Source of the DNA: Desulfobacula sp.
Lineage (GTDB): Bacteria; Desulfobacterota; Desulfobacteria; Desulfobacterales; Desulfobacteraceae
Assembly: GCA_023701135.1 (NCBI GenBank)
Contig: JAMPXP010000022.1
Coordinates: 1 to 64,000, forward strand
Reading direction: 5' to 3'
DNA length: 64,000 nucleotides
The stretch's first letter is position 1. Every line of letters begins with the position of its first letter. Positions 49,697 through 59,134 of the stretch are shown here, piece by piece. The notes beneath the pieces are model-generated. The model was not told where the DNA came from and ran no database searches. It saw only the letters and a program-made list of their open reading frames with translations. The position numbers and the translations under genes are program-made.

Positions 49697-51583
49697 TTGC
49701 GCAGAAAACCCGGCATTGTAACGAAAATCAGCATTCTTGTTTTTTCAGCCATTGTATCCACACTTCTCATTGTGTTTTTAGGTTCATTTGTATCTTTTCT
49801 GGAGATGAAGAAAACCAACCAGGAAGAACTCCGCAAAATTCTATTTGAAGAGAGAAAACAAAAGCTCGTTGAATTAACGGATAATGCCTCCACCGTGATT
49901 GAAAACAGCCCCGGGCATTATGCCGCCAAGGCTGTTGCGGCCATGCGGTTCGGGGAGGGTAATAAAAATTATTTTTTTGTTTTTGACGACACGGGACGGT
50001 TTGTGGTTCATCCGGAAAGGCCCGACCTGGTGGGTGTTGACAGCATGGATCTGAAATCCGAAGACGGCCGGTTCATTATCCGGGAAATGATTGAAAGATC
50101 CAAAAAAGAATCCCAGGGGTTTTTAACCTATCAATGGAAAAAGCCAGGGGGGGACAAACCCGGGGAAAAAGGGCTTAAGGAAGAAAAACTGACCTATTTC
50201 AGGCTCATCCCGAAATGGGGCTGGATCATTGGCACGGGTATTTATAATGATGACATCAATGAGATTGCCCTGAAAAAAGAAGCGGCTTTGGTTGAAAAAT
50301 TCGATAAGGGCCTGGTATTTTTCATGGGCTTTGTCCTGTTCTTTTCCTGTTGTTTTATTTTCTGGTCGATTTTTATCACCCGGAGGCTCCTGAGCCCGGT
50401 GAAGGAGGTGGCAAAGTTCGCCAGGCAGATCGGCAAGGGTGATTTTTCAGCACGTCTTGAATACAAAAGCCATGATGAGATCGGACTCATGGCGGAATCC
50501 ATGCGAAACGGGGCAAAGGATCTTGGCAAACTGGTGAAAAGCCTGGTCCGGACCGTCGCCACCATTGCCGAATCCTCTTCCCGCCTCCAGGAGATTGCCC
50601 ATGACCTGAAAGATGCGTCCCGGGAAATGGAAAACAATTCCGGCAACGCCACAAGAGAAACCCTGAATATTTCAGGCCGCATGACCAATATCCTTTCCGC
50701 CACCGATAAAATCAACAGCCGGCTCCAGAGCATTGCCGAGTTTACAGAAAAGGTGTCGGACAATACAAAGGACGTCGGGGTCAAAATCGATTATGTATCC
50801 GAGTCGACCACAGCCGCGGCCTGCGCTGTGGAAGAGATGTATGCCTCCTTTAACGAAACCGCCCGGAATTCAAGTCTGGGCGCCGGGGTTACGGAAAATG
50901 CCGCCAACCAGGCAAGGGCGGCCTCCCTTATTATGAATGAACTGGGGGAGTCGGCCAAAGAGATCGGCGAGATCATCGGGATTATTCAGACCCTTTCCTC
51001 GCAGACCCATCTTTTGTCCCTGAATGCCGCCATAGAAGCCGCCGGCGCCGGGGATGCCGGAAAAGGGTTTTTTGTGGTGGCCCATGAAGTCAAAGAGCTG
51101 GCCAATCAGTCGGAGCGGTCCGCCAATGTCATCCGTACAAAAATACGGGGCATGCAGGACCATGCCAAGAAATCCATTGAAGTGATCCAGTCCATTGTCG
51201 GCGTTATTGAAGAGATCGATAAGATCATGCTGGCCATTGCCTCTTCTGTGGAAGAACAGACCACGGTGACCAATGATATTTCATCCAGCCTCAGTGTGAC
51301 GGCGGAAAACGCAAAAGAGCTGAACATCAAGGCAAAGGAGAATATTGACGCCATTGCCCAGGTGGCCGTCAATATTGATGCCGTCTCCAATGAATCCGGG
51401 GTGATCCGGAAAGATGTCGATATGACCGGAACAGGGATCACAGAGGTGTCAACCTATGTGGGCAAAACCAATGAATCCGTCAAGGCCTCGGCCCTCAGAA
51501 TTGAGGAAATCCAGGCCCAGGCCGATGAATTGGCAGGCCTGGCAAAGAACCTGAACCAGGCCATTCAGATATTCAAAATCTAA
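49697..51583 (+). CDS. Methyl-accepting chemotaxis protein with Cache sensor
   Basis: This 628-residue receptor starts at a TTG with a strong AAAAGGAG site. It has a first membrane helix (about 9-31), a single Cache-type periplasmic sensor (about 35-195) containing YFFVFDDTGRFVVHPERPDLVG and WGWIIGTGIYND, a second helix (about 205-228), HAMP, and a cytoplasmic signalling domain whose hairpin tip reads IIGIIQTLSSQTHLLSLNAA with IEAAGAGDAGKGFFVVAHEV. No C-terminal CheR-binding pentapeptide is seen. Ligands of such Cache domains are often short carboxylates. No che genes are close. Confidence 0.95.
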   Translation: MRRKPGIVTKISILVFSAIVSTLLIVFLGSFVSFLEMKKTNQEELRKILFEERKQKLVELTDNASTVIENSPGHYAAKAVAAMRFGEGNKNYFFVFDDTGRFVVHPERPDLVGVDSMDLKSEDGRFIIREMIERSKKESQGFLTYQWKKPGGDKPGEKGLKEEKLTYFRLIPKWGWIIGTGIYNDDINEIALKKEAALVEKFDKGLVFFMGFVLFFSCCFIFWSIFITRRLLSPVKEVAKFARQIGKGDFSARLEYKSHDEIGLMAESMRNGAKDLGKLVKSLVRTVATIAESSSRLQEIAHDLKDASREMENNSGNATRETLNISGRMTNILSATDKINSRLQSIAEFTEKVSDNTKDVGVKIDYVSESTTAAACAVEEMYASFNETARNSSLGAGVTENAANQARAASLIMNELGESAKEIGEIIGIIQTLSSQTHLLSLNAAIEAAGAGDAGKGFFVVAHEVKELANQSERSANVIRTKIRGMQDHAKKSIEVIQSIVGVIEEIDKIMLAIASSVEEQTTVTNDISSSLSVTAENAKELNIKAKENIDAIAQVAVNIDAVSNESGVIRKDVDMTGTGITEVSTYVGKTNESVKASALRIEEIQAQADELAGLAKNLNQAIQIFKI

Positions 51584-51601
51584 TTTCCGCCAAGGAGGAA
51601 T

Positions 51602-52522
51602 ATGGACAGACGGGAATTTTTAAAACAAGTGGCCCTGTGGTCCGCCGGGCCCATTCTTTCTCCTCCTGTGTTTGACCTTTTGTCGCCGGCAGGGGCGGCA
51701 GAGATCCATATGCCCGAGATCCTGACGATCAAGGGCACGGACCTGCCGGCCATGGTCCGCTCAATGACGGCGGCCCTGGGCGGGATGGAAGCCTTTGTTA
51801 AAACCGGGGACAAGGTGGTGATCAAGCCCAATATCGGCTGGGACAGGACCATTGAACAGGCGGCCAATACCCATCCCCTCATCGTGTCCGAACTGGTCAG
51901 GCTCTGCCTGGATGCCGGGGTCTCCCGGGTATTGGTCTTTGACCGGACCTGCAATGAGGAACGGCGGTGCTATCAGAACTCCGGCATGGCCCCGGCCCTG
52001 GAAAAGATCAAAGACAAACGCTTCAGGCTGGAGTATGCCGATGACCGGCATTTTGTTCCCGTGACCCTTAAAAACGGCCGGGTCCTGAAGGAATGGTCTT
52101 TTCACCGGGATGCCCTGGAGGCCGATTGCTATATCAATGTGCCCAAGGCCAAACATCACGGGTTGACGGGCCTGAGCCTGGGCCTGAAAAATATCATGGG
52201 CGCCGTGGGCGGATGGCGGGGCAGGCTGCATTATGATCTCGGGCCGAAACTGGCGGATCTGAATACGGTCATCCGGCCCCGGCTGACCCTCATCGACGCT
52301 TCCCGGGTCATTGTAAAGAACGGCCCCCAGGGCGGGGACCCGGAGGATGTGAAAGTCCTGGATACCCTGGTCGCGTCAAGGGATACGGTGGCGGCGGACG
52401 CCTATGCCACCACCCTTTTCGGTCGGTTGCCCAATGAGATCGAGGCAACACTGGAGGCCCATCAGCGGGGATTGGGACAGATGGACCTGGACCAGTGCCG
52501 TATCCGCCGGCTTGATGCCTGA
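51602..52522 (+). CDS. DUF362 protein with twin-arginine-like signal
   Basis: This 306-residue protein starts with MDRREFLKQVALWSAGP, a probable twin-arginine export signal, and contains the DUF362 elements VVIKPNIGWDRTIEQAANTHP, NVPKAKHHGLTGLSLGLKNI and PRLTLIDASRVIVKNGPQGG. No cysteine-rich ferredoxin tail is present in this protein; the following gene supplies the FeS clusters and overlaps by one base (TGATG). DUF362 proteins are of unknown function and often occur beside ferredoxin-like or maturation genes. Confidence 0.88.
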   Translation: MDRREFLKQVALWSAGPILSPPVFDLLSPAGAAEIHMPEILTIKGTDLPAMVRSMTAALGGMEAFVKTGDKVVIKPNIGWDRTIEQAANTHPLIVSELVRLCLDAGVSRVLVFDRTCNEERRCYQNSGMAPALEKIKDKRFRLEYADDRHFVPVTLKNGRVLKEWSFHRDALEADCYINVPKAKHHGLTGLSLGLKNIMGAVGGWRGRLHYDLGPKLADLNTVIRPRLTLIDASRVIVKNGPQGGDPEDVKVLDTLVASRDTVAADAYATTLFGRLPNEIEATLEAHQRGLGQMDLDQCRIRRLDA

Positions 52523-54048
52523 TGCCCATGAAACCCTATTGGAAGCAGGTGCGCCGGTTATCCCAGGGGATCTGCCTTCTGATTTTTCTTTTTTTATTCC
52601 GCCAAACCGATTATTCCGGAACCGATACCATTCCCTATGCCGTCAATCTTTTCTTCCGGCTGGACCCCCTGGTTCTGGCCGTCGTCACCCTGGCCATGAA
52701 AACCTTTGTGTCCCTTCTCTGGCCGGCCTTCATCACCATCGCCCTGACCCTGGTCTTCGGGCGGGTGTTCTGTTCCTGGGTCTGCCCTTTGGGAACCTTG
52801 ATCGATCTCTCGGACCGGTTCATAAAACCCCGGCTGAAAAGGGAACCGGACCTAAAATTTTTAAAATACGGAATTCTGACCGTCCTTTTGATGTCTTCGG
52901 CCTTTGGGGTGCAATTCCTGGGGTTTGCCGATCCTTTTTCCCTTCTGGTAAGGGGCCTGGCCTTCAGCCTGGACCCCATGATGAACTATCTGACCTCAGG
53001 CTTTTTTGATACGGTTTATGCCCATGCCCCGGCCTTTGTCTCGGATCTGACCGAGCACTTGTATCAGGGGCTGAAAGCCTTTGTCCTGCCCTACAAACAG
53101 AGCTTTTTCCACCTGGCCTGGCTGTCCTTTTGTATCCTGGCGGGAATTTTTCTGCTGGAGTTTTTTGGAAGGCGGTTCTGGTGCCGGAACCTGTGTCCCC
53201 TGGGCGGACTGCTGGCATTGATCTCAAAATTCTCCATTTTAAGGCGGATTCCTGTGAAATCGTGCAGCCATTGCCGGTTGTGCGAATCCGGTTGCCGGAT
53301 GAAGGCCTTTGATGAAAATTCCCGGTTCCAGCCCGAAGAATGCAATCTCTGCATGGACTGCCTTGAATTCTGCCCGGACGGGATCACGGCCTTTCGATTT
53401 TCCCTGCCCCGTCCAAGACCCTTTGTGGATATCACCCGGCGGCAGGTTATCTTGGCAGGCCTTACGGGCCTTGCCCTGCCCGTGCTGACCCGGACCCAGG
53501 CCGTCTCCCAACTGCCCCATGATAATATCATCAGGCCGCCGGGGGCCGGGGATGAGATCGAATTTTCAGCCCTCTGCGTCCGGTGCGGGGAATGCATGAA
53601 GGTCTGCATCAACAATGCCTTGCAGCCCCTGTTCCTGGAGAAGGGAATCGAGGGCATGTTTACACCGGTCCTGTTTCCGAGGATGGGGTATTGCGAATTC
53701 AACTGCACCCTCTGCTCCGGGGTCTGCCCCACGGGGGCCCTGGAAAAACTGACCCTGGACCAAAAACATGGGTTTGTCCTGGGCCGGGCCTATTTTGATA
53801 AAAATAAATGTATGGTGTATGTCCGGGAAAAATCCTGTATTGTGTGTGAAGAACACTGCCCTGTCCATGACAAGGCCATTAAATTTGACGAAAAGACGGT
53901 TCAAAGAGCCGATGGAACAAGCGTCCTGCTCAAACAGCCCCATGTGGTGGAAGCCCTTTGCATCGGGTGCGGGATCTGTGAATATGTCTGCCCGGTAGAG
54001 GGTGCGGCCGCCATACGGGTATTTGGAAAAGATGAAAGAAGAAGCTGA
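52522..54048 (+). CDS. Membrane polyferredoxin (NapH/NosR-like 4Fe-4S protein)
   Basis: This 508-residue protein has about five membrane helices in the first 260 residues, including CSWVCPLGTLIDLSD and CRNLCPLGGLLALIS, the double CxxxCP motif of NapH/MauN/NosR-type quinol or electron-transfer proteins. A cytoplasmic or periplasmic region with several [4Fe-4S] motifs follows: CSHCRLCESGC, CNLCMDCLEFCP, CVRCGECMKVC, CTLCSGVCPTGA, CIVCEEHCP and CIGCGICEYVCP. A twin-arginine-like stretch DITRRQVILAGLTG appears around residue 310. With the DUF362 partner it is probably an electron-transfer complex between quinones and an unknown acceptor. Confidence 0.9.
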   Translation: MPMKPYWKQVRRLSQGICLLIFLFLFRQTDYSGTDTIPYAVNLFFRLDPLVLAVVTLAMKTFVSLLWPAFITIALTLVFGRVFCSWVCPLGTLIDLSDRFIKPRLKREPDLKFLKYGILTVLLMSSAFGVQFLGFADPFSLLVRGLAFSLDPMMNYLTSGFFDTVYAHAPAFVSDLTEHLYQGLKAFVLPYKQSFFHLAWLSFCILAGIFLLEFFGRRFWCRNLCPLGGLLALISKFSILRRIPVKSCSHCRLCESGCRMKAFDENSRFQPEECNLCMDCLEFCPDGITAFRFSLPRPRPFVDITRRQVILAGLTGLALPVLTRTQAVSQLPHDNIIRPPGAGDEIEFSALCVRCGECMKVCINNALQPLFLEKGIEGMFTPVLFPRMGYCEFNCTLCSGVCPTGALEKLTLDQKHGFVLGRAYFDKNKCMVYVREKSCIVCEEHCPVHDKAIKFDEKTVQRADGTSVLLKQPHVVEALCIGCGICEYVCPVEGAAAIRVFGKDERRS

Positions 54049-54058
54049 GGAGAATAGA

Positions 54059-54421
54059 GTGAAAGCACTGATCATAGCTGCCCACGGCAGCAGGAAAAAC
54101 GAATCCAATATGGAAATCGCATCCCTGGCGGATCGTCTGTCCAAAAAGGCCACCGGGTCATTTGATGCGGTGGAATTTGCTTTTTTGCAGTTTGCAGAGC
54201 CGCTCCTGGAAAGCAAAATTGACGAACTGGCTGCCCTGGGGGTGAAAAAAATTGTCATCTTTCCGTTTTTTATTGCTGCGGGAAGCCATATCCGTGTGGA
54301 TATTCCCGAAGTGGTGAAAAAGGCAAAGGCCGCCCATGGCGATATTGAATTCAGCGTAACCGACCATCTGGGGAAAATTCAGGCCGTTGAAGAGATTATC
54401 TTGAGGGAAGTCATGGGTTAG
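54059..54421 (+). CDS. CbiX/SirB-type short tetrapyrrole chelatase
   Basis: GTG 54059, six bases after GAGGAG, gives a 120-residue protein, the length of the short CbiX form. A longer frame from ATG 54032 is possible. Family features are LIIAAHGSRKNESNMEIA, VEFAFLQFAEPLLESKID and IVIFPFFIAAGSHIRVDIP, with the metal-related His in AAHGS and GSHIR. CbiX inserts cobalt or iron into sirohydrochlorin and could feed siroheme for sulfite reduction or corrinoid synthesis. It follows the polyferredoxin gene by ten bases. Confidence 0.88.
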   Translation: MKALIIAAHGSRKNESNMEIASLADRLSKKATGSFDAVEFAFLQFAEPLLESKIDELAALGVKKIVIFPFFIAAGSHIRVDIPEVVKKAKAAHGDIEFSVTDHLGKIQAVEEIILREVMG

Positions 54422-54422
54422 C

Positions 54423-55649
54423 ATGAGGATCCTCCATCTCATCAGTCAGACCCCGGATTTCACCGGCAGCGGAAAATATATCCGGGAAATCATCGGCCGG
54501 AGCGGGCAGAACGGCCATGAAAATTTTCTGGTGGCCGGGGTCCAGGAGGAATATAAAGTCCCGGAAAGCCTTTTGCCCGAAGACCTGTGCTGCTATGTCC
54601 GGTTTGACGGGAAAGACCTGGCCTGGCCCGTCCCCGGCATGAGCGACGTCATGCCCTATCCGAGCACGGTTTTTTCCAGCCTCTGCCGGGCCGATATGAA
54701 GATGTACCGGCAGGCCTTCACGGGAAAAATCCGGGAGGCCCTGGAGATCTTCAGGCCCCATATCCTGCACACCCACCATCTCTGGGTGGTCTCGGCCCTG
54801 GCCCGGTCCCTGGCCCCCCATATCCCCATGGTCGCGACCTGTCACGGCACCTGCCTTCGCCAGCATTATCTGTGCCCGGCAGTGGGTCGCGCCATCACGC
54901 CCGACCTTGGGAAAATCGACAGGATCATTGCCCTGAGCCTGGACCAGAAAGAAAAGATAGCGGCCGCCATCAGGGTTGACCCTTCCCGGATAGATGTCAT
55001 CGGCGGCGGGTATAACGAGGCCTGTTTTTTCTATGCGCCCAAGGTCTTTGAAGGCATTGTGGAGATTTTATACGCCGGAAAACTCAGCACTGCCAAAGGG
55101 GTCCCCTGGCTTTTAAAAAGCCTGGAGCGGATAATGGACCGGCCCTTCCGTCTTCACCTGGCCGGCAGCAGCACGGGCCGGGAACTGGAAACCTGCCTGA
55201 CCCTGGCCCGAAACCTGGGAGAAAAGGCTGTTTATCACGGCCCCTTAAGCCATGAGGCCCTGGGAGAACTTATGCGGTGCTGCCATGTCTTTGTCCTGCC
55301 CTCCTTTTTTGAGGGCCTTCCCCTGGTCCTGATGGAGGCCCTGGCGTCGGGATGCAGGGTCGTCACCACGGACCTGCCCGGCGTCCGTGAAATCCTCGGG
55401 ACCGGCGAAAACCACATGGTGAGGCTCATTCCCCTTCCGCACCTGAAAACCATTGATACCCCCCACCCGAAAGATGAGGAAAGCCTTGAAATCCGGCTCG
55501 CCGAAACCCTGAGCCGGGTCATGGAAGAGGTCATGCACAAGGTGGAACCGGATCTGGACTATATCCGGTCCGCCACCGCCCCCTATACCTGGGAAAAAAT
55601 TTACAAAAAGGTTGAAGCGGTTTATATTGAGTTGGTATCGGCAGACTAA
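54423..55649 (+). CDS. Glycosyltransferase family 4 protein
   Basis: This 408-residue GT-B enzyme begins MRILHLISQTPDFTGSGKYI, has DRIIALSLDQKEKIAAAI and LYAGKLSTAKGVPWLLKSL in the domain linker, and the nucleotide-sugar site VFVLPSFFEGLPLVLMEALA with the EX7E-type motif. It probably transfers a sugar from a nucleotide donor to a glycan or lipid. It starts one base after the chelatase stop and may be co-transcribed by accident of layout, since no polysaccharide genes are near. Confidence 0.9.
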   Translation: MRILHLISQTPDFTGSGKYIREIIGRSGQNGHENFLVAGVQEEYKVPESLLPEDLCCYVRFDGKDLAWPVPGMSDVMPYPSTVFSSLCRADMKMYRQAFTGKIREALEIFRPHILHTHHLWVVSALARSLAPHIPMVATCHGTCLRQHYLCPAVGRAITPDLGKIDRIIALSLDQKEKIAAAIRVDPSRIDVIGGGYNEACFFYAPKVFEGIVEILYAGKLSTAKGVPWLLKSLERIMDRPFRLHLAGSSTGRELETCLTLARNLGEKAVYHGPLSHEALGELMRCCHVFVLPSFFEGLPLVLMEALASGCRVVTTDLPGVREILGTGENHMVRLIPLPHLKTIDTPHPKDEESLEIRLAETLSRVMEEVMHKVEPDLDYIRSATAPYTWEKIYKKVEAVYIELVSAD

Positions 55650-55664
55650 AAACTGGAACAATTT

Positions 55665-58247
55665 ATGACGATTCGAAAAAAAATACTGGGTGTGATTTTC
55701 TCCCTTTTTGTGGTGATGGGTATCCTTATTTATGCCATTAACCGGTTTTGGTTGATCAACGGCTATATTGAACTGGAAACCCGGGATATGATCAAGACAA
55801 CGGGCCAGGTGGCCGAGCGGATGGAAGCGGATTTGTCCGCCTTGAAAAGGACCGTCGGCGACTGGGCGCCCTGGGATGATACCTACCGGTTTGTCCAGGA
55901 TTTGAACGGGTCCTATATTGACAATAATCTCATGTATTCCACCTTGGCCAATCTTAATCTTAATTTCATGGTTTTTGCGGATACGGAAGGAAGAATAAAA
56001 TTTCTCAGGGCCATTGATCTGGAGAACGAAACCCTCCTGGACGAAAAAAACGAAGACTATGCCCGGCTCCTGGAAACCTATCCCATGCTGCTGAGAAATG
56101 AGGCCCAACAGGAGGTGGTTTCAGGATATGCCGTGTTCAACGACCATATTGTCCGTATCTGCTCGGCCCCGATAATGACAAGCCAATTTCAAGGGCCGGT
56201 CATGGGAACCCTGGTCATGGGAAATTATATCAACCCTCGAGAAATAGACCGCCTTGAAAAAAACTTGAAAATTCCCCTGGAAATCCAAAAAACCATGCCC
56301 GCAAATTCCGGCCGGGATTTCTTCAAAGAGGAGACCCGGTCCATGGGCAACCGGTTTTTGATCGAGCGGCCCGATAGACATATGATTACCTCATCCATCG
56401 TATTTGAAAGCCTGTCCAAGGACCCCCTGTTTACCCTGGAGGTGAAAAAGAATAGGGATATCTATCTCCAGGGGGAGCAGACCCTGATCTACCTTTTGCT
56501 CTCACTTGGGGGGGTAGGTTTGCTTTTTATGATGGCCGTGCTGATTTTTCTTGAAAAAACAGTTCTTTACCGGTTGCATAGATTGAGCACGGATGTTAAA
56601 AAAATCGCCCGCCAGGGACATGGAAAGGATCGCGTCCTAATGAGCGGAAAGGATGAAATCGCTTCCTTATCCCTTGATATCAACCAGATGCTGGAAAAAT
56701 TGCGGGAAAATGAAAAACGCTATCATACCCTGTTCGAATCTGCCAGTGATCCGATCCTGCTGCTAAAGGAAGATCTTATCGTGGACTGCAATCTGAAGGC
56801 CCTTGAATTCTTCGGGTGCGAAAAAAACCAGATGATCGGAAAGAATCCGGGTTTTTTCTCTCCTGAAACTCAGCCCGACGGAGAGCCGTCCATCCTGAAA
56901 TTCAGAAAGATGATGGAAACCTCTCTTGCAAAGGACGTTTTTCTTTTGGAATGGCTGTATTTGAAAAACGACAATACCGTTTTTGAAACCGAAATGAACC
57001 TGGCCCGGATTGATCTACCGTCAGGAAACCATATCCAGGCCATCATCAGAGACATCACCGAGAGAAAACAGTCTGAAACGGATCGGTTAAAGGCCCAGAA
57101 AATAGCCGCTGACCAGGAAAAATTTGCTCTGATAGGCCGCATCGCAGGAAAAATGGCCCATGATTTTAATAATATTTTGGGCGTTATCATGGGCAATGCA
57201 GAACTCTCCCTGATGGATTGTCCCCACGATAAGACAAGAAAAACCCTGGAATTGATTTTTGAGCAGACCCGCCGCGGAAAAAATATGACAAAGAACCTGG
57301 TGGCCTTTGCCAAGGACCAGGAACCCAAGCAGGAATTTTTCAGCATCAATGACAAAATAGACCTTGTTCTAAACCTCATGAGAAAGGATCTGGAAGGCAT
57401 TGAGGTGGTAACGGAAAAAGGCCTGGATATGCCGGAACTGCTTGCAGATCCCGGAATGATCGAGCATGCGCTGATCAACCTGATCCAGAATTCCATCCAT
57501 GCCCTGAGTTTGACCGAAGCTCCCCGCATCACCCTGAGAACTTACAGCCGTGAAAACAGCGTCTGCTTTGAAATTGAGGATAATGGATGCGGCATCCCAC
57601 AGGAAAGTCTGGACAGGATTTATGAACCGTCCTTTACCCTGAAAGGAAGCAAGGATATCTCAGGCTCATATAAAGCCGGAATCAAAGGCACAGGCTATGG
57701 GATGTCCAACATAAAAAAATATATCGAGCAGCACAAGGGCAATATTGCGGTTGAATCAAAACCGGGCGCAAGAACTCAATTCACCGTCAGCCTGCCGGTC
57801 ATCGGGCAGGAATTGACCATTGGGGATAAAACAAAGACCCAAAAGGGGAGGGCCTGTTTTGAGAAATATATCCTTCTTGTGGAAGATGAAAATGACATTG
57901 CAGAGGTACAGTCCAGAATATTGATGCAGGCCCCCTGTAATCACAGGGTGGATATTGCCGGAGATGGTCCGACGGCAATGGATTTGTTTGGACGAAACCC
58001 CTATGATCTTGTCAGCCTGGACTATGTTCTTCCGGGAGATATGAACGGGATGGATGTCTATCACCATATCCGGTCCCTCAACAAAACCATCCCGGTCCTG
58101 TTTATTTCAGGCAATATAGAATTTTTAGAATCCATAAAAGACCTGAAACAAAAGGACCCCTGTATTGATCATCTGTCCAAACCCTGTCAGAATAAAGAGT
58201 ATATGGACACGATCAGCCGGTTGTTTGAAAGAACCCGGGCGTATTAA
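55665..58247 (+). CDS. CHASE4-PAS hybrid histidine kinase with receiver
   Basis: This 860-residue protein has a membrane helix at about 8-28, a CHASE4 extracytoplasmic sensor (about 40-255; VGDWAPWDDTYRFVQD), a second helix (about 278-298), HAMP, and a PAS domain (about 355-470; YHTLFESASDPILLLKEDL). The kinase core has the phospho-acceptor in IAGKMAHDFNNILGVIMGNA and ATP motifs FEIEDNGCGIPQESL and GTGYGMSNIKKYIEQHKG. A C-terminal receiver (LLVEDENDIAEVQSR, SLDYVLPGDMNGMDVY) follows. The His type (HDFNN) is that of HWE/NtrB-like kinases. Target and signal are unknown. Confidence 0.93.
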   Translation: MTIRKKILGVIFSLFVVMGILIYAINRFWLINGYIELETRDMIKTTGQVAERMEADLSALKRTVGDWAPWDDTYRFVQDLNGSYIDNNLMYSTLANLNLNFMVFADTEGRIKFLRAIDLENETLLDEKNEDYARLLETYPMLLRNEAQQEVVSGYAVFNDHIVRICSAPIMTSQFQGPVMGTLVMGNYINPREIDRLEKNLKIPLEIQKTMPANSGRDFFKEETRSMGNRFLIERPDRHMITSSIVFESLSKDPLFTLEVKKNRDIYLQGEQTLIYLLLSLGGVGLLFMMAVLIFLEKTVLYRLHRLSTDVKKIARQGHGKDRVLMSGKDEIASLSLDINQMLEKLRENEKRYHTLFESASDPILLLKEDLIVDCNLKALEFFGCEKNQMIGKNPGFFSPETQPDGEPSILKFRKMMETSLAKDVFLLEWLYLKNDNTVFETEMNLARIDLPSGNHIQAIIRDITERKQSETDRLKAQKIAADQEKFALIGRIAGKMAHDFNNILGVIMGNAELSLMDCPHDKTRKTLELIFEQTRRGKNMTKNLVAFAKDQEPKQEFFSINDKIDLVLNLMRKDLEGIEVVTEKGLDMPELLADPGMIEHALINLIQNSIHALSLTEAPRITLRTYSRENSVCFEIEDNGCGIPQESLDRIYEPSFTLKGSKDISGSYKAGIKGTGYGMSNIKKYIEQHKGNIAVESKPGARTQFTVSLPVIGQELTIGDKTKTQKGRACFEKYILLVEDENDIAEVQSRILMQAPCNHRVDIAGDGPTAMDLFGRNPYDLVSLDYVLPGDMNGMDVYHHIRSLNKTIPVLFISGNIEFLESIKDLKQKDPCIDHLSKPCQNKEYMDTISRLFERTRAY

Positions 58248-58306
58248 CCCGGAATTCCGGCTTCAAGGAGAGGCCCCCTTTTATAACAAAAAACAAAGGC
58301 AGGCAT

Positions 58307-58996
58307 ATGAAGGAATCCCTGATATATTTTTCCACAGCACGGGTTCAGGAGGTCGCCCAGAAAATGAAGGAGGTGGGCCGGCAATACGAGCAATTGTTTA
58401 CAGACCTGGGGCGCCAGATGTTCGCAGACATGGCCGATCTTCATGATGCTTCGGAAATGACGGCTGTTTGCACCCGGCATGTGGAACAGGCCCTTTCCGC
58501 CTTTGGGAACAATTTCCCCGATGTCTCCCCCGTCGCCTGCACCAAAGGCTGCTGCCACTGCTGTTTCTTTCCCGTTGAATGCCCTCCCCAGGTGGTGATC
58601 GATATCGCCCGCCATCTCCGTGCAAAAGAATCCGCCGCCAACCTTAGCCTGCTCCGCCATAAGCTGGCCCAGGATATGAAGGATAGAAAGCCGCCGCTGT
58701 ACAGGGCCAAATGCCCGTTTCTCAATGCTGAAAACCTGTGCGCCATCTATGAAAAACGGCCCCTGGCCTGTCAATGCTTTACCTCGCCGGCCCCTGCCCA
58801 ATGTGAGCAATCCGTTGCCGACGGCCGGGATATTTCCCAGCATCCCTTGCGCCACCGCATTTATCAGGCCGCCACCACCATGCTGCTGGCCTGCGCCAAA
58901 AAACAGGGCCGGCCCCATGGCCAGGTGATGTTCATCCCTGCGCTTCTGTCAATTCTGGAAATTGAAGACGGGCTCTGGCAGGGTTATGGCATTTGA
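58307..58996 (+). CDS. YkgJ-family cysteine cluster protein
   Basis: This 229-residue protein has the YkgJ-type cluster ACTKGCCHCCFFPVECPP (about 82-99) and further cysteines in AKCPFLNAENLCAIYEKRP and LACQCFTSPAPAQCEQ, which together can bind zinc or iron-sulfur. The N-terminal ~75 residues are a helical extension. Function is unknown for the family. The last 57 bases recur, decayed, at 61893-61949, on the far side of gspBA. Confidence 0.87.
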   Translation: MKESLIYFSTARVQEVAQKMKEVGRQYEQLFTDLGRQMFADMADLHDASEMTAVCTRHVEQALSAFGNNFPDVSPVACTKGCCHCCFFPVECPPQVVIDIARHLRAKESAANLSLLRHKLAQDMKDRKPPLYRAKCPFLNAENLCAIYEKRPLACQCFTSPAPAQCEQSVADGRDISQHPLRHRIYQAATTMLLACAKKQGRPHGQVMFIPALLSILEIEDGLWQGYGI

Positions 58997-59134
58997 AAGG
59001 CTGCCGGGAAATTGACAATAATTCATTCCAGAAATGCATGTATAAAAATTATTTTGACAGAGCCTTTCACAGCCCAGGATAGAATTGATTTGATGGCCTC
59101 CCTATTCCTTGAATAATGGATACTTTTCGAATAT

